NCBI RefSeq assembly: GCF_030407455.1
Contig: NZ_JASDDJ010000017.1
Location: 1 to 56,430, forward strand
Reading direction: 5' to 3'
Source: Psychrobacter sp. 5A.1
GTDB lineage: Bacteria; Pseudomonadota; Gammaproteobacteria; Pseudomonadales; Moraxellaceae
DNA length: 56,430 nt
The notes under the pieces were generated by a model that saw only the letters and a list, made by a program, of their open reading frames with translations, had not been told where the DNA came from and searched no databases. Made by a program: the position numbers and the translations under genes. This document shows, piece after piece, positions 17,219 through 26,196 of this stretch (position 1 is its first letter; every line of letters starts with the position of its first letter).

Positions 17219-19261
17219 TTAAACGGTTAAAGTTGGCGTCGGCTTTCCAGCTGTTTTTATATTGAATGCAGCAATACCAATGACAATGACGCCGCCTGCG
17301 ATACCCGTGGTAATCTCAGGATAAATCAACAACAATGCGCCAACAACCAAAATGACACGGGTGAGTGTATTCATTCCGCCTCTAAAATAGCCTTCAAGCG
17401 CAGCGCTTAAGGCGATTACACCAGTGATTGACGTGACTACCACGGTGATGATATCTAAAATAGGAGGCAGTGGGAAATCTTTCGCCGTGACGGCCAGACC
17501 TGTTGGATCTATCATTAGCATCGTTGGATTATAGATAAACATAAATGGCACGATAAATCCAGCCAGTGCCAGCTTCAAGGATAAGAAACCTGTCTTCATC
17601 GGATCACCGCCCGAAATACCTGCACCAGCAAAGGCTGCCAGACACACAGGCGGTGTAATATTGGCAAAGATACCAAAATAGAAAACAAACATATGCGCTG
17701 ATAAAATTGGAATATCAAAGCCAGCCAACGCAGGAGCCGCCATCGTTGCTGTAATGATATAGGCAGGAATAGACGGTAGACCCATGCCTAAAACCATCGA
17801 CGCTAGCATGGTTAAGATGAGCGTAAAGAATAATGAGCCTGCACCTAACGTGACAATAGAGGACGTCATCACCGTACCAAAGCTGGTCAAACTCACGACC
17901 CCAATGATAATACCGACAACCGCACAAGCAGCCATGACCGCTAGCGACTGGCGCGCACCATCTTCTAGTGCGCCTAAGATATCAGACAACCCCATGCGAG
18001 TCTCAGCACGAAGCATACTGATCACAACGGTAAAGCCAATGGTATAAGCCGCTGCATAGCCGACAGGGACATTTTTGATTAATAAGAAAACCAAAAAGAC
18101 AATCGGTAATAGCATATGACCACGGGCTTTTAATACTTCTTTTACCGCTGGCAAGTTCTCTTTAGCAATACCTTTTAGATCACGGCGTCCAGCACGGAAA
18201 TGCACCTGTGCAATCACACCAAGATAGTACAAAATCGCGGGCAATAATGCGGCCAACGCAATCGTGCTATATGGCAGCCCTGTCGTCTCCGCCATAATGA
18301 ACGCACTGGCGCCCATAATTGGCGGTAATATCTGCCCGCCAACAGAAGCACTCGCCTCAACGGCACCCGCAAAATCTTTATGATAGCCGACCTTTTTCAT
18401 CAACGGAATGGTGAAGGCACCCGTACTGACCACGTTTGATAACGCAGAGCCATTGATACTGCCCATAAAGCCACTAGAGATGACCGCTACTTTTGCAGGG
18501 CCACCTTTTTTGTGACCTGCGATGGCCAATGCCAAATCATTGAATAGCTGCCCCATTCCTGAGCGTGCTAAAAATGCACCAAAGAGAATGAACAAGAAAA
18601 TAAACGTGACTGATGCACCAATCGCAACAGAATATAAGCCTTCCGTTTTTAGAAATAATTGACCAAAAATATCGCCCATATCGTAAGGGCGAGTCAATAA
18701 TCTATCGGGCATAAAGTCCAAATGACTGACAAACGGATAGGCCAAAAATATCCCTGCCAATATCGGTAAAATCCAACCAGTGATACGGCGGCTGCCTTCT
18801 AATACGCAGACCACGGTAATAAGCGAAAATATCACATCAACCTGATTTGCCATGCCACCGCGTGAAGTCACAATATCTTGGTACTCATAAATCAGATAGC
18901 CCATGCCAGATAACGACAGCGCAAACCAAATCCAGTCATACCATGCCACATTTTTTCGGCTACTTTTTTTGCTAGCAGGGAAAATCAAGAATATTAATGC
19001 AAAACCAACGCCTACATGCACAGAGCGCTGTAGCAATGCTGGCATCGGGTTAAAGGTAATATAAAGGTGAAATAGCGAATAGAGTATACAAATACCAGCG
19101 ATAAGATATTTTACTGGTCCTTGGGTAGTATGACGCGTGATTGACTCTCGGTCATATTTTTCCAATACTGCTTTGTTGATTGCCGCAGCTTCAGCGTCGG
19201 TATCAACATGAGCGTCTGGCTTGGTAGTTACGCTACCGTGATCCGTCACTTGGGATGTCAT
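17219..19261 (-). CDS. TRAP transporter, fused small and large permease (4TM/12TM)
   Basis: A 680-residue inner-membrane permease in which the DctQ-like and DctM-like parts are one chain, as in TAXI-type TRAP transporters. The first about 200 residues hold four to five helices. The DctM part shows FGAFLARSGMGQLFNDLALAI, GSINGSALSNVVSTGAFTIPLMKKVG, GGQILPPIMGASAFIMAE and MGLPSIPAYIITATMAAPAL. It imports an organic acid using a Na+ or H+ gradient. ATG 19261 has AAGGA eight bases upstream; the frame is open nine codons further. The start overlaps the DUF1850 stop by 29 bases, so translation is coupled. Confidence 0.92.
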   Translation of the reverse strand: MTSQVTDHGSVTTKPDAHVDTDAEAAAINKAVLEKYDRESITRHTTQGPVKYLIAGICILYSLFHLYITFNPMPALLQRSVHVGVGFALIFLIFPASKKSSRKNVAWYDWIWFALSLSGMGYLIYEYQDIVTSRGGMANQVDVIFSLITVVCVLEGSRRITGWILPILAGIFLAYPFVSHLDFMPDRLLTRPYDMGDIFGQLFLKTEGLYSVAIGASVTFIFLFILFGAFLARSGMGQLFNDLALAIAGHKKGGPAKVAVISSGFMGSINGSALSNVVSTGAFTIPLMKKVGYHKDFAGAVEASASVGGQILPPIMGASAFIMAETTGLPYSTIALAALLPAILYYLGVIAQVHFRAGRRDLKGIAKENLPAVKEVLKARGHMLLPIVFLVFLLIKNVPVGYAAAYTIGFTVVISMLRAETRMGLSDILGALEDGARQSLAVMAACAVVGIIIGVVSLTSFGTVMTSSIVTLGAGSLFFTLILTMLASMVLGMGLPSIPAYIITATMAAPALAGFDIPILSAHMFVFYFGIFANITPPVCLAAFAGAGISGGDPMKTGFLSLKLALAGFIVPFMFIYNPTMLMIDPTGLAVTAKDFPLPPILDIITVVVTSITGVIALSAALEGYFRGGMNTLTRVILVVGALLLIYPEITTGIAGGVIVIGIAAFNIKTAGKPTPTLTV

Positions 19262-19796
19262 GACAAAAGTCCTTTTTGAATCTATCAATTAAACCATACG
19301 TCTTAGGCATGATTATTACTTCAGAATAGTCTGGCACCCACTGGTGAATCAAGAAACGATGACCACCGTAATCAATTTCACCTTTGGTCAATCTGGATAT
19401 GACCCAGTTAAGTTGAGGCAGTTTTTCGTCAATTTGATAACCCAGATAGCCAGGTTTTTGTATAGGAGCAAGCTTTTCGGTTGAGGGAGTGCCCGCACCG
19501 AAAGCTTCAAAATAGGTTGTGGTCAGTAGCAGCTCAGCGGCTTCTGTACTGCTGCCGTCTATGCGTTGGTATTGCTCTTCCCACCACTGCTTTTCTACAG
19601 AATGTATCCAACGCAGCTGAAAATCGGGCTCAACGAAATAACAAACCTTGTCCTCAGCACCCTCTACGCCTGTGACTCGCACTTCGACGACAGGCTGAAG
19701 CGCAAAACCCATCCATAGCGTACAAAAAACCAGCGCGGCAATGAGTGCTGCGCCAGTCGATAACCCTAATAAATTATTTGGCTGCTTGTTCGTCAT
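19233..19796 (-). CDS. DUF1850 protein of the TAXI-TRAP operon
   Basis: A 187-residue protein with one N-terminal hydrophobic segment (GAALIAALVFCTLWMGFAL) followed by a soluble DUF1850 domain containing FQLRWIHSVEKQWWEE, the family hallmark. DUF1850 genes sit between the TAXI binding protein and the fused permease in many TRAP operons; the role is unknown, possibly a periplasmic or membrane accessory. ATG 19796 lies inside the end of the TAXI gene (23-base overlap), and the 3' end overlaps the permease start, so all three are tightly coupled. Confidence 0.85.
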   Translation of the reverse strand: MTNKQPNNLLGLSTGAALIAALVFCTLWMGFALQPVVEVRVTGVEGAEDKVCYFVEPDFQLRWIHSVEKQWWEEQYQRIDGSSTEAAELLLTTTYFEAFGAGTPSTEKLAPIQKPGYLGYQIDEKLPQLNWVISRLTKGEIDYGGHRFLIHQWVPDYSEVIIMPKTYGLIDRFKKDFCHDIPSDGSR

Positions 19797-20793
19797 AGTA
19801 TTTTTTAGCGCCCGGGTGAATTGGGGCGACCATACCTTCACGAGCCGTTTCTAAGCTAATATCGTTGGCGGCTTGGTGAGCGGTTTTTAGGCCATCTAGA
19901 TTTTCAAACAGTGTTTTGGTCAACTTGTAACCGTCAGACTCAGACAAGTCAGAACTAACCAATAAAGCATTCATGATGGCTGCGGTTGGAATGGCCACTT
20001 CGTTACCATACGTGCCAGCAGGAATCTCAAAGGTCTTGAAGTAAGGCTTGGTCGCAATGATTTCTTTTAGCTTATCCTGATCAATGGTAATCAGTTGTAA
20101 ATCTAACCCTTGCTCTAGCTCCATCAAAGACGAGTTTGGCAGACCACTACTAAAGAATGCTGCTTCAATTTTACCTGCTTTCATGCCATCAGCCGCTTCA
20201 GCAAAGCCCAAATAGTCAACGGTGACATCATCATACGTCATCCCAAACCCTTCGAGTAAGGTTCGAGCATTCACTTCCGTGCCAGAGCCTTGATCGCCTA
20301 CAGCGATGCGCTTGCCTCTTAAGTCTTCAATGTTTTTGATGCCAGATTTTTTTGACGTTACGATTTGCACGACATTGGGGTATAGGACAGCAATCTGTTG
20401 AATGTTGGTGATTGGCTTGTCAAAGTTGTTTTTGCCTTCGACGGCATCCGTGACCACGTCACTGAGCGCCAATACCATGTCGACTTTGCCTTGGGTCAGT
20501 AGATTGACGTTTTCGACTGATGCGCCTGTGGTTTGTGTCTTTGAGTTTACGCCAAAGGTTTTGACATAGACTTCAGACAATGAGGTACCGATGATGTTAT
20601 AAGGGCCAGACGCGCCGCCAGTGGCGATGGTCAAAAACTTGGTATCAAGCGTATCAGCAGCTGCCGTATCCGTTGTAGCACTATCTGCTGCACTGTCGCT
20701 ACTCTCTGAGCTCGGAGATGAGCAGGCCGTTAGGCCGAGCGTAGCGCTTAGCATCGCTGACAAAAGTAATGGAGATTTTACAGAATTAAGCAT
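19774..20793 (-). CDS. TAXI-family TRAP transporter solute-binding lipoprotein
   Basis: The N-terminus is a lipoprotein signal ending in the lipobox LTAC, then a Ser/Asp/Thr linker and a TAXI-type binding domain (ATGGASGPYNIIGTSLSEV, VVQIVTSKKSGI, GKRIAVGDQGSGTEVNARTLLEGFG, AAFFSSGLPNSS). It captures the substrate in the periplasm, anchored to a membrane; glutamate or other carboxylates are typical ligands of the family but this one is unknown. ATG 20793 has AAGGA eight bases upstream; the ATG at 20802 overlaps that Shine-Dalgarno and is less likely. First gene of the operon. Confidence 0.92.
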   Translation of the reverse strand: MLNSVKSPLLLSAMLSATLGLTACSSPSSESSDSAADSATTDTAAADTLDTKFLTIATGGASGPYNIIGTSLSEVYVKTFGVNSKTQTTGASVENVNLLTQGKVDMVLALSDVVTDAVEGKNNFDKPITNIQQIAVLYPNVVQIVTSKKSGIKNIEDLRGKRIAVGDQGSGTEVNARTLLEGFGMTYDDVTVDYLGFAEAADGMKAGKIEAAFFSSGLPNSSLMELEQGLDLQLITIDQDKLKEIIATKPYFKTFEIPAGTYGNEVAIPTAAIMNALLVSSDLSESDGYKLTKTLFENLDGLKTAHQAANDISLETAREGMVAPIHPGAKKYYDEQAAK

Positions 20794-21127
20794 TGAATTC
20801 ATCCTTGAAGTAATCGATTTAATACATCTAATGACATTAGTGTCTATACACTAATACGTTACAGATGAGTAATAATATAGCAATTTTGACAATAAATAAA
20901 CCGACGCCAATTTTCTCTCGTGCTTTCAACACCTTATGTTTGAAGCGGTTTGAGAAAAGCCGACGGTTTTGTTAGCCAATCAGCAGATATAATGTTTTGC
21001 CATGCGGAACAAAGTTTCATTTATCAAATATTAAAACAAAATTTAGTGCTAATGTAAACCTTTATCACCCTCTACAGAAATGTCACTTGCTTGCGATATG
21101 CGCTAAAAAGCATTCATAAGAAGTAAT
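20794..21127. other. Upstream region of the TRAP operon
   Basis: This AT-rich stretch should hold the TRAP promoter. I see no gene, strong hairpin or recognisable operator in it. The repeat element at 21128-21456 follows. Confidence 0.4.
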
Positions 21128-21456
21128 TAGGGTCTGTTGAACATTCAAATATGGTGCTGGCAGTCACTATTTTTTAGACAATGTGCAGTGAAATTTTTGA
21201 TGCCTAGTCATTCTAGGGTAAATAATTTCGCCATATATTGGCAAAAAAGAGTGCTGCCCTCCACTCGAGCACAGCTCTTGCCTTGCGAACGGGCAAAGCA
21301 GTGCTTTGCTCGCTCCGTTCTCAAGGCTGATGCTAAAATTCCCCCAAACGTTGTTGCAAACCTAGCTAAGGTCTCGACATTATCGTCGGTTTGCGCCTAG
21401 TTTGGTGTAATTTTAGCAATCAGCAGCCCTAATATTTGAATGTTCAACAGACCCTA
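21128..21456 (+). mobile_element. MITE family 2, full copy (329 bp)
   Basis: TA-flanked perfect 23-bp inverted ends begin GGGTCTGTTGAACATTCAAA. The centre holds a large nested hairpin at 21280-21327 (GCCTTG...CAAGGC outside, GCAAAGCAGTGCTTTGC inside). No transposase is encoded; the reading frame open at 21137-21400 looks like chance. A 40-base match to its right end recurs at 43988-44027. Confidence 0.85.
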
Positions 21457-21586
21457 ATAGTAATTTTCGATTTATAACTATAAGCATAAAAGTTCTGCTA
21501 TATTTTATCTAACCTGTTTTTTGGTTCAGGATATTACATAGCCCTAGTCTGTGCCTCTTTTTTATCAACCCATTCGGATAGCTCTT

Positions 21587-22480
21587 ATGACAATACCTAA
21601 CACGGAAGTACTGGCAACGTTATCTGCCGACATTGCGATCATTGGTGGCAGTGGTCTCTATCAAATGTCATCATTGACCAACAAACGCAGTATTACGATA
21701 CAGACGCCTTACGGCAGCCCTTCTGATGATATTGTCTTGGGTGAATTAGAAGGAGTGACAGTCGCATTTTTGACACGGCATGGTCAAGGCCATAGACTGA
21801 CCCCATCCGAAGTGCCTTATCGCGCCAATATCTACGCACTAAAAACATTAGGCGTGCGCTACATCGTCTCCGTATCAGCAGTTGGCTCTCTACGAGAATC
21901 GCTTAAGCCATTAGATATGGTCGTGCCTGATCAAATGATTGATATGACCAAGCAGCGAGTGAGTACGTTCTTCGGTGAAGGTGCCGTCGCCCATGTATCA
22001 ATGGCAGACCCACTATGTCCTGCCCTAGCAAATATCTTGACGCGTGCTTATGACAATGCAGATATTATAGAAGGCACCCGTCACCCACAGGCGACTTATG
22101 TCTGTATCGAAGGGCCACAGTTCTCAACTCGGGCAGAGTCGGAGTGGTATCGCCAAATGCAGGCAGATATTATCGGTATGACCAATATGCCAGAAGCCAA
22201 ATTGGCTCGTGAGGCCAGTATTGCCTATGCTACGCTGGCACTGGTGACAGATTTTGATTGTTGGCATCCGACTGAAGAAGCCGTCAGTGCCGACTATGCG
22301 ATAAAAAACCTCATGAAAAATGCGGACAATGCTCAAAAAGTGATTAAAGAAGCCGTCGCTTTGATTGCCGCTGAGCTGCCTGAGTCAATCGCCCATAATG
22401 CCCTCGCGCAAGCATTGGTCACGCCTATAGATGCGATGGATGACCATACCAAGATTAGACTGGCCGCCTTGCTAACGTAA
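21587..22480 (+). CDS. mtnP: S-methyl-5'-thioadenosine (or thioinosine) phosphorylase
   Basis: A 297-residue member of the PNP/MTAP family that cleaves methylthioadenosine, a by-product of polyamine and homoserine-lactone synthesis, with phosphate. Visible marks are IIGGSGLYQM at the phosphate site, LTRHGQGHRLTPSEVPYRANIYALK, IVSVSAVGSL, CIEGPQFSTRAES, IIGMTNMPEAKLARE and TDFDCW. In MTAP the base-contact region ends in DYDCWK, and TDFDCWH fits; a thioinosine preference, as in some Pseudomonas enzymes, cannot be excluded. The frame is open from 21551 but ATG 21587 fits family length better. No other methionine-salvage genes are nearby. Confidence 0.88.
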   Translation: MTIPNTEVLATLSADIAIIGGSGLYQMSSLTNKRSITIQTPYGSPSDDIVLGELEGVTVAFLTRHGQGHRLTPSEVPYRANIYALKTLGVRYIVSVSAVGSLRESLKPLDMVVPDQMIDMTKQRVSTFFGEGAVAHVSMADPLCPALANILTRAYDNADIIEGTRHPQATYVCIEGPQFSTRAESEWYRQMQADIIGMTNMPEAKLAREASIAYATLALVTDFDCWHPTEEAVSADYAIKNLMKNADNAQKVIKEAVALIAAELPESIAHNALAQALVTPIDAMDDHTKIRLAALLT

Positions 22481-22556
22481 TCTTAATACGTACTCTCCAT
22501 TTTGGACTGACTGCTGCTAATCGGTCTAATTTTAATCGTGCTGTTTCCCATTGAAT

Positions 22557-22593
22557 CAAAAAAGGCCATTATCTAAAATAATGGCCTTTTTTA
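22557..22593. terminator. Bidirectional terminator between mtnP and arsM
   Basis: A perfect stem AAAAGGCCATTAT / ATAATGGCCTTTT with a 5-base loop has T runs on both strands. It serves the convergent mtnP and the arsenosugar-type operon. Confidence 0.92.
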
Positions 22594-22641
22594 TAATTAA
22601 GCATGTATATTTAAATTTATGCTAAATACATTACTTTAATG

Positions 22642-23685
22642 TTAGCAACAACCACCTGCACCAGATGCCAGCATCATAGGTTGATTAAATGGCATCAGCT
22701 CACCGCAACCTGCAAAAATACCGTAATGGCGACTGTCATCACCGATAAACTCAAAATACGGCGCAAAGCGAGATTCTTTTAGCATTCTAAACGTGTTACC
22801 ACATACTGGGAATACCCGACCAGCTTCGATAGCATGATGTTTATCTAAATCAAAACGATGCGGTGACTGCTCGATAGAGCCTTTATATATCACCGCTTGT
22901 CCGTGATCTTCGCAAGCATCCTCAAGTGATTCGATTTTAAATAGACGGTAAGTCGCAGAGAAAAACTGAATATCACCAATTTTGGCCGCCAATGCAGGAT
23001 CTGTAATCTCAAGCGGACGATCCTCGACCAAACGTACGTCTAAAAACCCTGCATCTCGTGACAAACGGGTAAAATCTTTCCAGTACAATGCGCCGCTCAA
23101 ACACTCTCCATATAAGACTGGGTCATCGATCAGGTGTTGCGGGATACGGCGATCGGCATAGACGTCAGAAAAATAAAACTCTCCACCAGGTTTCAGTAAG
23201 CGCTGCACACTGGCCATAACCGCGGCTTTATCTGGTGATAAATTGATAACGCAGTTTGAGACGATAATATCAAAGCTATCAGCCGCTAGATCTAACTCAT
23301 CTAGTTTCTCGATATAGCCATGCAAAAATGTCACATTGTCATAACCAAACTTGTCGATGTGATATTGCTGATGCTCTTTGGCGACCGCTAGCTGCTCATC
23401 GGTCATATCCACACCGACTACGTGCCCACTCTCACCCACCAATTGCGCTAATGCATAGACATCTCGGCCTGAGCCACTGCCCAAGTCTAAAATTCGGCAG
23501 CCCTCAAGCAGTGCTGGACATACCAGACCACAGCCGTAATAACGATTCAATACCTCATCGTGAATATTTGCGAGTAAGGGCTTGAGCCACTCAGGCATAT
23601 TACTAATATCACAACAAGCCGAAGTCTTTAAATCATCGGTACTCTGTAACTCTTTGCCATAGTAATTTTGTACGACGTCATGCAT
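22642..23685 (-). CDS. arsM: Arsenite S-adenosylmethionine methyltransferase (arsenosugar type)
   Basis: A 347-residue class I methyltransferase. The SAM site is ILDLGSGSGRDVYAL with VVGVDMTDEQL downstream. ArsM-type cysteines are visible in SACCDIS near the N-terminus, in SNCVINLSPDK and in YGECLSGALYW, and a GGCC tail ends the protein. The C-terminal extension beyond about residue 250 is typical of the form found beside arsS. It methylates As(III) to dimethylated arsenic. It is the last gene of a six-gene minus-strand operon; no arsR or arsB lies nearby. Confidence 0.88.
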   Translation of the reverse strand: MHDVVQNYYGKELQSTDDLKTSACCDISNMPEWLKPLLANIHDEVLNRYYGCGLVCPALLEGCRILDLGSGSGRDVYALAQLVGESGHVVGVDMTDEQLAVAKEHQQYHIDKFGYDNVTFLHGYIEKLDELDLAADSFDIIVSNCVINLSPDKAAVMASVQRLLKPGGEFYFSDVYADRRIPQHLIDDPVLYGECLSGALYWKDFTRLSRDAGFLDVRLVEDRPLEITDPALAAKIGDIQFFSATYRLFKIESLEDACEDHGQAVIYKGSIEQSPHRFDLDKHHAIEAGRVFPVCGNTFRMLKESRFAPYFEFIGDDSRHYGIFAGCGELMPFNQPMMLASGAGGCC

Positions 23686-23793
23686 AACAATATCCTTATT
23701 AAATGTACAATCCGGTTAAAACTCTTAGTAAATCATCTTAGAATATACAACTACGTTGGTGAGTTTATTAATCCATTTTTCAATGAAGCGTTA

Positions 23794-24456
23794 TCAGCTA
23801 TTATCGACCTTAATATTGACGTGAGAATCTAACCAGCCTGACGGCAAATGTACTAGATCTTTAGGCTCATCAATATCATGTAACGGTGGTAACAGTGCCA
23901 ATGTCCAACCCAAATCCGCCATACGCTGCTGGGTCACAGTGGCCACGCTAGCCGTACTCCAGATAATGTCCGAAAACAGGCTTTCATTAACTTGTCTAAA
24001 CCCTAACAGTACATAACCACCATCAGTCGCTGGAATCATAACCGCATCGTGTTGATTTAGCTGCTGTACCGCTGTCTGAATACATGCTGACGTAAGACTA
24101 GGACAGTCCGTACCAATCAACACAACCTTTTTAAAACGTTGCAATGCTTGCTGACTGGCTATCAACATACGCAAACCCAAATCACCATCGGCCTGAGCAG
24201 ACCAGCGCAACGAGTTGAGAAAATCAAGCACCTGCCAGCATGGATCTGTTGGTGCTGGACTCACACATAACTCAACGGAAAAACCAGTATCAATAGCCTG
24301 ATCAATACTATGCAGTAATAGTTGCCTTGCCATACGTGCAGCGCCATCTATACCCAGTGCTGGCTGCAAGCGGGTTTTTGCCTTATTGCGCGCTGGATAT
24401 TTTGCGAAAAGAATAATGCAGGTATCTTGCGGTCTTGCAGATGAATCATCTGTCAC
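23794..24456 (-). CDS. rSAM/selenodomain-associated transferase 1 (DUF2064 glycosyltransferase-like)
   Basis: A 220-residue protein of the CofC-like nucleotidyl/glycosyl-transferase family. Marks are IILFAKYPARNKAKTRLQPALG at the nucleotide-binding N-terminus, VVLIGTDCPSLT, and IPATDGGYVLLGFR. Its usual neighbours are the transferase 2 gene and the arsS-type radical SAM gene, as here, which supports a role in building the sugar part of an arsenic- or selenium-linked metabolite. The start is GTG 24456 with a weak GAGAGA upstream; no ATG is available in frame nearby. Confidence 0.85.
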   Translation of the reverse strand: MTDDSSARPQDTCIILFAKYPARNKAKTRLQPALGIDGAARMARQLLLHSIDQAIDTGFSVELCVSPAPTDPCWQVLDFLNSLRWSAQADGDLGLRMLIASQQALQRFKKVVLIGTDCPSLTSACIQTAVQQLNQHDAVMIPATDGGYVLLGFRQVNESLFSDIIWSTASVATVTQQRMADLGWTLALLPPLHDIDEPKDLVHLPSGWLDSHVNIKVDNS

Positions 24457-24538
24457 TATAACTGTCTCTCAATTGGTCAAATGCATCAGTACGAGTTTGT
24501 TTTCGCTCTTACCTACCATGTTTATAAAATAAACAATC

Positions 24539-25267
24539 TCACTGCTTATAGTAGCGTTGCTTTAAAACGTCAGGCGATACTCTGCGCCAATAATCAAAGC
24601 GTAAATGCCACATCAAAAAAATCGTCCGCCACGTGCCATGCTGCTGCCAACGCCGCGCTGAAGTCGTGACTTTACTTTTTAGACAAGCTGGTCGAGCAAT
24701 TCGCTTGAGCCGCTTACAGAGTTCGATATCTTCCATCAATGGCTGATCAGGATAGCCATCAATCTGTTCGAATATGGATTTTTTGATAAAAATTGCTTGA
24801 TCGCCAGTGGCGATACTCATTAAGCGTGAGCGCTGATTTATCATGAACCCGACGATTTTTAACAATGGCTCACAGCTGTCTAAGCGCACATCGAATCGTC
24901 CCCAGTCATACTGAGCTATTGCTTGTCGAATGTTACCTGTCGCATCAATTGGCAGCTCGGTATCGGCATGTAAAAATAGCAACACATCACCTGTTGCTAA
25001 CATAGCGCCCGCATTCATTTGCTGTGCACGCCCTACCGTAGATTCGACAACATGCCAGTCAATGATTGATTGAGCAATCTCTGTACTTTTGAGCAAATTG
25101 CTGGCGATAGCAACCGAACCATCCACTGAACCACCATCGACCAATATCACTTGCTGCGGTGCTGGATCGAGACGGACAATATGAGCAATAAGCTCAGGCA
25201 AGTTATCTGCTTCATTTAATATCGGAATGATGATGGAGATGGAGATGTTCAATGGATATACCGTCAC
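24539..25267 (-). CDS. rSAM/selenodomain-associated transferase 2 (GT2 glycosyltransferase)
   Basis: A 242-residue family-2 glycosyltransferase. The nucleotide-sugar site reads SIIIPILNEADNLPELI and VILVDGGSVDGS, followed by GRAQQMNAGA and the metal-binding FLHADTELP. The later EDIELCKRLKR matches the acceptor-side ED motif. It is the partner of the transferase 1 gene downstream. The start is probably GTG 25267, 30 bases after the DUF547 stop; no clear Shine-Dalgarno. Confidence 0.87.
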   Translation of the reverse strand: MTVYPLNISISIIIPILNEADNLPELIAHIVRLDPAPQQVILVDGGSVDGSVAIASNLLKSTEIAQSIIDWHVVESTVGRAQQMNAGAMLATGDVLLFLHADTELPIDATGNIRQAIAQYDWGRFDVRLDSCEPLLKIVGFMINQRSRLMSIATGDQAIFIKKSIFEQIDGYPDQPLMEDIELCKRLKRIARPACLKSKVTTSARRWQQHGTWRTIFLMWHLRFDYWRRVSPDVLKQRYYKQ

Positions 25268-25297
25268 GTTAATCAGCGAGTAAGATTAAAAACTGGC

Positions 25298-26119
25298 TTA
25301 TTTTTTGTTCAAATTCCAGTTGTAATCGGTGTAGCTGATTTTTATCTTGCCTTGTTTGAGATCCGCTGTCTGAGCTTTACTCAATCCTAATGACGAGCTA
25401 TAACGACCTAAAAAACCTGCTAAATCTTTGGTGCCACGCCAGTTGGTTGCAAAGTCTTCTTTATACCATTTAAAAATTGGTGACACTCTTAGCGTATCGC
25501 CTTTGAGAGTGTTGCGACTACTGTCTGCTAAAAACTTAGACGTTGCCTGCTCTAATTGACGGTCTAAACGCTTGCCAGTAAAGGCATCATCTTGCAGTGC
25601 TGGGCAACCAATACTGGCACAATTGACCGCAAAGTGAATGCGCGGATCGTTGTAGCGTTTAGAGCCACGAATGAGATTGTGCTCGATATCATCAAGTGAG
25701 CGCGTCTTACCGAGTACCGAAACAAACTCTTGCTTCCATGGTGACCCAAACAGTCCGCCGATATCTTTGATAGATTTGACGTTTGGATATTTCGTCAATA
25801 CCAAATCAACCGTACCAGCGTTATAAACGTTGATTAAAAATGCCAACTGCTCGTTTTTACTCCAACGATTGAACTCTGATTGAGATACCTTGCTCGTCGC
25901 TTCCAGATAGCTTGTCAGCTTGCTCTTATCTGCTTTCATGCCAGCATAATTGACGACTGAAGCTTTACCACCGTTGGTCATGGTCACATGCTTATTTAAT
26001 AAACTATCCCAACTCTGATGATTAAAGTCAGCATGAGCGGCCACGCTTGCTAATAAAATAGTCGTGGCAATCACTGGTTGTGCGAACAACGTTTTCGCTG
26101 AAAAATTAAATACCGACAT
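25298..26119 (-). CDS. Exported DUF547 domain protein
   Basis: A 273-residue protein with a Sec signal peptide (LFAQPVIATTILLASVAAHA) and the DUF547 domain: WSKNEQLAFLINVYNAGTVDLVL, SLDDIEHNLIRGS, IHFAVNCASIGCPAL and SPIFKWYKEDF. DUF547 has a transglutaminase/papain-like look with a conserved Cys, but its chemistry is not established. GGAG lies eight bases before ATG 26119. It sits inside the arsenosugar-type operon between arsS and the glycosyltransferases, a position seen in related clusters. Confidence 0.85.
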   Translation of the reverse strand: MSVFNFSAKTLFAQPVIATTILLASVAAHADFNHQSWDSLLNKHVTMTNGGKASVVNYAGMKADKSKLTSYLEATSKVSQSEFNRWSKNEQLAFLINVYNAGTVDLVLTKYPNVKSIKDIGGLFGSPWKQEFVSVLGKTRSLDDIEHNLIRGSKRYNDPRIHFAVNCASIGCPALQDDAFTGKRLDRQLEQATSKFLADSSRNTLKGDTLRVSPIFKWYKEDFATNWRGTKDLAGFLGRYSSSLGLSKAQTADLKQGKIKISYTDYNWNLNKK

Positions 26120-26196
26120 AAGGCTTACTCCGTTTACACTGATTGTTTTTTATCTATGTTTTTTTATCTATGCCAAAAGTACTTATATTAGAACGA

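Noticed and set aside
21137..21400. An 87-codon frame inside the 329-bp repeat element
   Set aside because: It lies wholly within the inverted-repeat element, spans the big hairpin and has no family look or Shine-Dalgarno, so it is probably chance.
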